64,000 bases of DNA from JAQWBS01 sp047975765 (lineage in GTDB: Bacteria; Pseudomonadota; Alphaproteobacteria; RF32; CAG-239): positions 1-64,000 of the forward strand of contig JBKEEF010000020.1 of the NCBI GenBank assembly GCA_047975765.1, written 5' to 3'. Positions 61,042 through 64,000 of this stretch are shown piece after piece (position 1 is the stretch's first letter; every line of letters begins with the position of its first letter). Under the pieces are notes generated by a model. That model did not search any database. It was not told the DNA's origin and was given only the letters and a program-made list of their open reading frames with translations. Both the position numbers and the translations under genes were made by a program.

Positions 61042-61521
61042 ATGGTCGGTTATATTAGTCAAATAAATTATGATGCCCTCATCAGTAGAGCATTGAAAAA
61101 TGTACTTAGAGATGCTTTGAAAATTGTTGAAGTTCAAGGTCTTCCTGGTGAACATCATTTTTATATTTCTTTCAGAACAGACAACCCTAAAACCATTGTT
61201 CCTGAAGTTGTTAAAAGCCAATATCCCAAAGAGATGACGATTGTTTTGCAGCACTATTTTAAAGATCTTCACGTCGAAGAAGATAAGTTTTCTGTGCAAC
61301 TCAATTTTGGTTCAATTCCTTATGATTTACAAATTCCTTTTGAGGCAATTACACGTTTTCAAGACCCATCAACCAATTTTGCACTTGTCTTCCCAGAAGC
61401 TGAACTTGAAGAAGAGGAAATTGAGGAAGATATGGGACTTCTTGAACCTAAGAAGGTATCAAATGAGGGACATGGAGCTGTTGTGGTTTCCCTTGACGAT
61501 TTTAAGAAAAGAAGAAAATAG
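61042..61521 (+). CDS. sspB: ClpXP adaptor SspB, alphaproteobacterial type
   Basis: Binds the tmRNA tag and delivers tagged proteins to ClpXP. The 159 residues show the alpha-type SspB pattern: YISQINYDALISRALKNVL, GLPGEHHFYISFRTDNPKTIVP (shown: GEHHFYISFRTD), LQHYFKDLHVEEDKFSVQLNF, and an acidic linker (EAELEEEEIEEDMG) leading to the C-terminal ClpX-binding module (HGAVVVSLDDFKKRRK). It begins 21 bases after the tmRNA terminator. Confidence 0.9.
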   Translation: MVGYISQINYDALISRALKNVLRDALKIVEVQGLPGEHHFYISFRTDNPKTIVPEVVKSQYPKEMTIVLQHYFKDLHVEEDKFSVQLNFGSIPYDLQIPFEAITRFQDPSTNFALVFPEAELEEEEIEEDMGLLEPKKVSNEGHGAVVVSLDDFKKRRK

Positions 61522-61524
61522 CCC

Positions 61525-61731
61525 ATGGCTAAGAAATCGATTGTCATTGCAGGGCGTCATGAAACAAGTATTTCTTTAGAAGATGAGTTTTATGAAGAGC
61601 TAGTTGCTATTGCAAGAGAAAAAAACTTAAGCATCAATCAACTTGTGACACAAATTGATGAAGAAAGAGAAATTGAAAACCTTTCTTCAGCAATAAGGCT
61701 TTATATTTTAAAATATTTGAAGGAGAAGTAA
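61525..61731 (+). CDS. Ribbon-helix-helix protein
   Basis: Protein of 68 residues with the RHH_4-type pattern: KSIVIAGRHETSISLEDEFYEELVAIAREKNLSINQLV (shown: AGRHETSISLEDEFYEEL), then NLSSAIRLYIL. These proteins are small DNA-binding regulators or their relatives. It starts three bases after sspB and precedes the LD-carboxypeptidase gene by one base, so all three are in one operon. Confidence 0.85.
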   Translation: MAKKSIVIAGRHETSISLEDEFYEELVAIAREKNLSINQLVTQIDEEREIENLSSAIRLYILKYLKEK

Positions 61732-61732
61732 G

Positions 61733-62731
61733 ATGTCAGTTTTTCCAAAAAAGATTGGAAGAGGTTCTCATATCAGAGTAATTGCACCATCTCGAAGTTT
61801 TAAATTGATTAGTGAAGAAACGAGAGAAATTGCTTTGGCTTGTTTTGCAGAAATGGGAATTAAGATTTCTTATGCATTGAGAGCAGATGAGATGAACGAA
61901 TTTGTTTCTTCTTCCATTGAAAGCAGAGTTGCTGATTTGCATGAGGCTTTTTCTGATCCAACAGTTGATTGTATTTTAACGGCAATTGGTGGTTTTAATT
62001 CTAATACGATTCTAGACTATATTGATTATGAACTTATCAAAAAGAATCCAAAAATTTTGTGTGGCTTTTCTGATATTACGGCACTTTGTAATGCAATTTA
62101 TGCAAAAACAGGTTTAGTGACTTATTCAGGAACACATTTTTCAAGTTTTGGAATGAAGAAGGGGTTTGAATATTCATTAGAGTATTTTAAAAAATGTTTC
62201 TTTTCTGAAGACCCATATAAAGTTGAGGCTTCAACAGAATGGAGCGATGATGCTTGGTTTATGGATCAAGAAAAAAGAGGTTTTATCAAGAATGATGGAC
62301 ATTGGATTTTGAATAAAGGTCAAAGTGAATCTGTTGCTGGGACAATTGTTGGCGGAAATCTTTGTACCTTAAACTTATTGCAAGGAACAGAATACATGCC
62401 CAATTTGGAAAATAATATTTTGTTTATTGAAGATAATTTTATGACCAAAATGGATTTGATGGAATTTGATAGAAATTTAACTTCTCTTCTTCAGCAAAAA
62501 ACTTTGAAAAATTTACAGGCCGTTGTGATTGGTAGATTTCAAAAAGGTTCTGAGGTTTTAAGAGAAAAACTTCAAGCTATTATTTCCGCAAAGAAAGTAC
62601 TTAAAAATATCCCTGTTATTGCCAATGTAGATTTTGGTCATACAACACCAATTATAACATTTCCACTTGGTGGAAAAGCAAGAATTGAATTGAAAGAAGA
62701 AAAATATATTATCTCTGTTATTGAACACTAA
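61733..62731 (+). CDS. LD-carboxypeptidase family protein (S66, MccF-like)
   Basis: Serine carboxypeptidase of 332 residues acting on muropeptides or microcin-like peptides. Motifs: the N-terminal RVIAPSRSF, nucleophile Ser in LCGFSDITALCNAIYA, IFIEDN-type motif (NILFIEDNF), and the catalytic-region DFGHTTPIITFPLGG. Ser-Glu-His triad residues appear intact. The size fits MccF/LdcA. AGGAG precedes the ATG. Convergent with the following minus-strand gene across a shared terminator. Confidence 0.88.
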   Translation: MSVFPKKIGRGSHIRVIAPSRSFKLISEETREIALACFAEMGIKISYALRADEMNEFVSSSIESRVADLHEAFSDPTVDCILTAIGGFNSNTILDYIDYELIKKNPKILCGFSDITALCNAIYAKTGLVTYSGTHFSSFGMKKGFEYSLEYFKKCFFSEDPYKVEASTEWSDDAWFMDQEKRGFIKNDGHWILNKGQSESVAGTIVGGNLCTLNLLQGTEYMPNLENNILFIEDNFMTKMDLMEFDRNLTSLLQQKTLKNLQAVVIGRFQKGSEVLREKLQAIISAKKVLKNIPVIANVDFGHTTPIITFPLGGKARIELKEEKYIISVIEH

Positions 62732-62759
62732 AAAAAGCCTCTCAATTGAGAGGCTTTTT
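62731..62759. terminator. Bidirectional terminator
   Basis: AAAAAGCCTCTC pairs with GAGAGGCTTTTT around AATT, between two convergent genes. Confidence 0.92.
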
Positions 62760-62761
62760 AG

Positions 62762-63337
62762 TTATTTTTTCATATTCTCAACCGTATAAGTATTGAGTGT
62801 GATAAGGCTTAAGAAAAACCATTTCATTACATTATGAATAATGGGGCCACCACTGATGAGATTTGCTAAGATGTCCATTGAAATCAATATGAAAAAAACA
62901 ATATATGCTGTCTTTTTGCCATTGAACCCTAAAAAGATGAATGGTGAATAAATCAAAATGATGGCAAGTTTTTCTACGAGAACCAAATCATCTGCTAGAA
63001 AATAACTTAAAATTAGGAAAACAACACCAACAATATAAAGAAGGCGATATTTGAAAGTTGTATTTGAAAGAGAAATTTCTTTTTTGAGGTTTTTAATTCC
63101 TAGAATAAGATTAGTAACTTCCAAAAATGGAGCATATATTTTTGAATTTTCCATGAAGTTGCTCACACTTCCAACACCAAATTTTAAAGTAATTACCCAG
63201 TATAAAAGCGTGGTTAAAAAGACGATTCCTAAATAGATTAACCCATCTGTTCCATAAAGTCCAAAAGATGAAACTGTTCCACCAAGGAACCAGACTAGAG
63301 AAAGAATTATTGGCAATTTTTTAGATTTTTCATTCAT
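62762..63337 (-). CDS. Polytopic membrane protein, unknown
   Basis: Protein of 191 residues with five or six hydrophobic segments (for example SLVWFLGGTVSSFGLYG, LIYLGIVFLTTLLYWVITL, YIVGVVFLILSYFL, KLAIILIYSPFIFLGF, TAYIVFFILISMDILANLI). No charged residues or motifs point to a transporter family. GGAG-like AGAA precedes the start. It is divergent from the last gene of the window. Confidence 0.65.
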   Translation of the reverse strand: MNEKSKKLPIILSLVWFLGGTVSSFGLYGTDGLIYLGIVFLTTLLYWVITLKFGVGSVSNFMENSKIYAPFLEVTNLILGIKNLKKEISLSNTTFKYRLLYIVGVVFLILSYFLADDLVLVEKLAIILIYSPFIFLGFNGKKTAYIVFFILISMDILANLISGGPIIHNVMKWFFLSLITLNTYTVENMKK

Positions 63338-63495
63338 GATATTTCTCCAAAATCAATTTGATTTGAGATTATCATTCTCAGTTTACTTCGTCAAATGTAA
63401 TTTATTGTTTTCTAATATCAAAGTAGTATTGACTTCATGGGAGATTAAGACATATATATATTGTATTAAAAATTGAAAATGAACTAGGAAAAATG

Positions 63496-64000
63496 ATGCG
63501 AAAAAAGAGTGTTTATTCGTCAGATACATATAAATTAAGCGTGGAAGATTTACTTAAGCTCAAAAAAGCTCATGATTATGAAGAGCAAGATGAAGTCGTT
63601 GTATTCTTAGGAAATCCTAAGCATAATGAAGATGATGTCTTGTTGTCAGGCTATGAAACACTAAAAAAGGCTCATGCAGAAGGTATCTTTTATGTCCAAA
63701 CAAAATTGGCTTATAGAAACTATCGTTTCCTTTCAGGCTTTTTTGTGAATCTATTAAAGTTTGTTAAAAGAAATAATTACCAAGAGGGACGTCATATCTA
63801 TCGTATGGATTTTGATTCTATTATGGAAAATGATGTTTTGCGTGGTGAAAGAAATCTTGAAAATGCTTATTCTTTATCCAGTAATGTTGAAATTCCAGAA
63901 ACGGAAGATAGAAGAAAAGAGTTTATGAAACTCTATGATGCCATCAAAGAAAATGGGTATGATATCGGGTTTCCAATGATAATTCTTTTAAATCGTAAGT
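63496..64000 (+). CDS. Hypothetical protein, truncated by the window end
   Basis: Open frame with no stop before the window ends (168 residues visible). AGGA lies six bases before ATG 63496 (an ATG at 63493 is also in frame). The sequence begins MRKKSVYSSDTYKLSVEDL and contains RHIYRMDFDSIMENDVLRGERNLENAY (shown: RHIYRMDFDSIMEN); the end GYDIGFPMIILLNRK looks like the start of a ParB/Srx-type domain, but too little is visible to be sure. Confidence 0.6.
   Translation, partial: MRKKSVYSSDTYKLSVEDLLKLKKAHDYEEQDEVVVFLGNPKHNEDDVLLSGYETLKKAHAEGIFYVQTKLAYRNYRFLSGFFVNLLKFVKRNNYQEGRHIYRMDFDSIMENDVLRGERNLENAYSLSSNVEIPETEDRRKEFMKLYDAIKENGYDIGFPMIILLNRK

Overview
The window is a low-GC, gene-dense stretch of chromosome from a motile alphaproteobacterium, most likely one of the uncultured host-associated low-GC lineages (lineage is inference). 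The alphaproteobacterial call rests on several independent markers: FlbT and FlaF flagellin regulators, the sigma54 activator FlbD inside the flagellar cluster, a circularly permuted two-piece tmRNA followed by an alpha-type SspB, a ZapA/ZauP-like pair with 6S RNA downstream, and the neighbour set efp / IMPase-like gene. No phage, transposon, CRISPR array, rRNA or tRNA gene was recognised.

Layout. 1-1.9 kb: hairpin repeats and small unknown genes. 2.1-5.2 kb: ileS. 5.3-11.1 kb: three separately promoted large unknown proteins, two of which end in -Gly-Arg. 11.2-17.5 kb: housekeeping (alr, tatD, tcdA, a HAD-like protein, uup). 17.6-19.4 kb: flbT and flagellin. 19.5-22.7 kb: a 686-residue protein with a RelA/SpoT-like core plus a Sel1-repeat protein. 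22.9-26.2 kb: csp followed by a tandem array of small membrane proteins (one broken copy, four intact). 26.3-32.8 kb: minus-strand block (Cys-rich exported protein, thrS, glycosyltransferase, lipoprotein, GST, solute-binding protein). 32.9-50.4 kb: flagellar block flaF, fliK-flgD-flgE, fliF-fliG-fliH-fliN-flbD-flhA-flhF-flhG, a second FliK-like gene and a membrane J-domain protein. 50.5-51.2 kb: orphan small genes. 51.3-53 kb: ymdB-like phosphoesterase, 6S RNA, zapA, zauP-like. 53-56.6 kb: ThiE-like, efp, IMPase-like, OmpA-like, rpmE. 56.7-59.1 kb: two unknowns. 59.1-60.5 kb: folA-thyA. 60.6-62.7 kb: permuted tmRNA, sspB, RHH protein, LD-carboxypeptidase. The last gene runs off the end.

How genes work together. 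The flagellar block covers hook length (FliK), hook cap (FlgD), hook (FlgE), MS ring and switch (FliF, FliG, FliN), export (FliH, FlhA), placement (FlhF, FlhG) and late control (FlbD, FlaF, FlbT). A consensus-quality sigma54 promoter at 33507-33522 precedes fliK-flgD-flgE, matching the presence of FlbD. The tmRNA-SspB pair couples trans-translation to delivery of tagged proteins to ClpXP.

The least explained parts are the unknown large proteins at 5.3-11.1 and 19.5-21.6 kb, which share tail and upstream signals; the tandem membrane-protein array, whose genes lack Shine-Dalgarno sequences; and several enzyme-like proteins that have lost catalytic residues.
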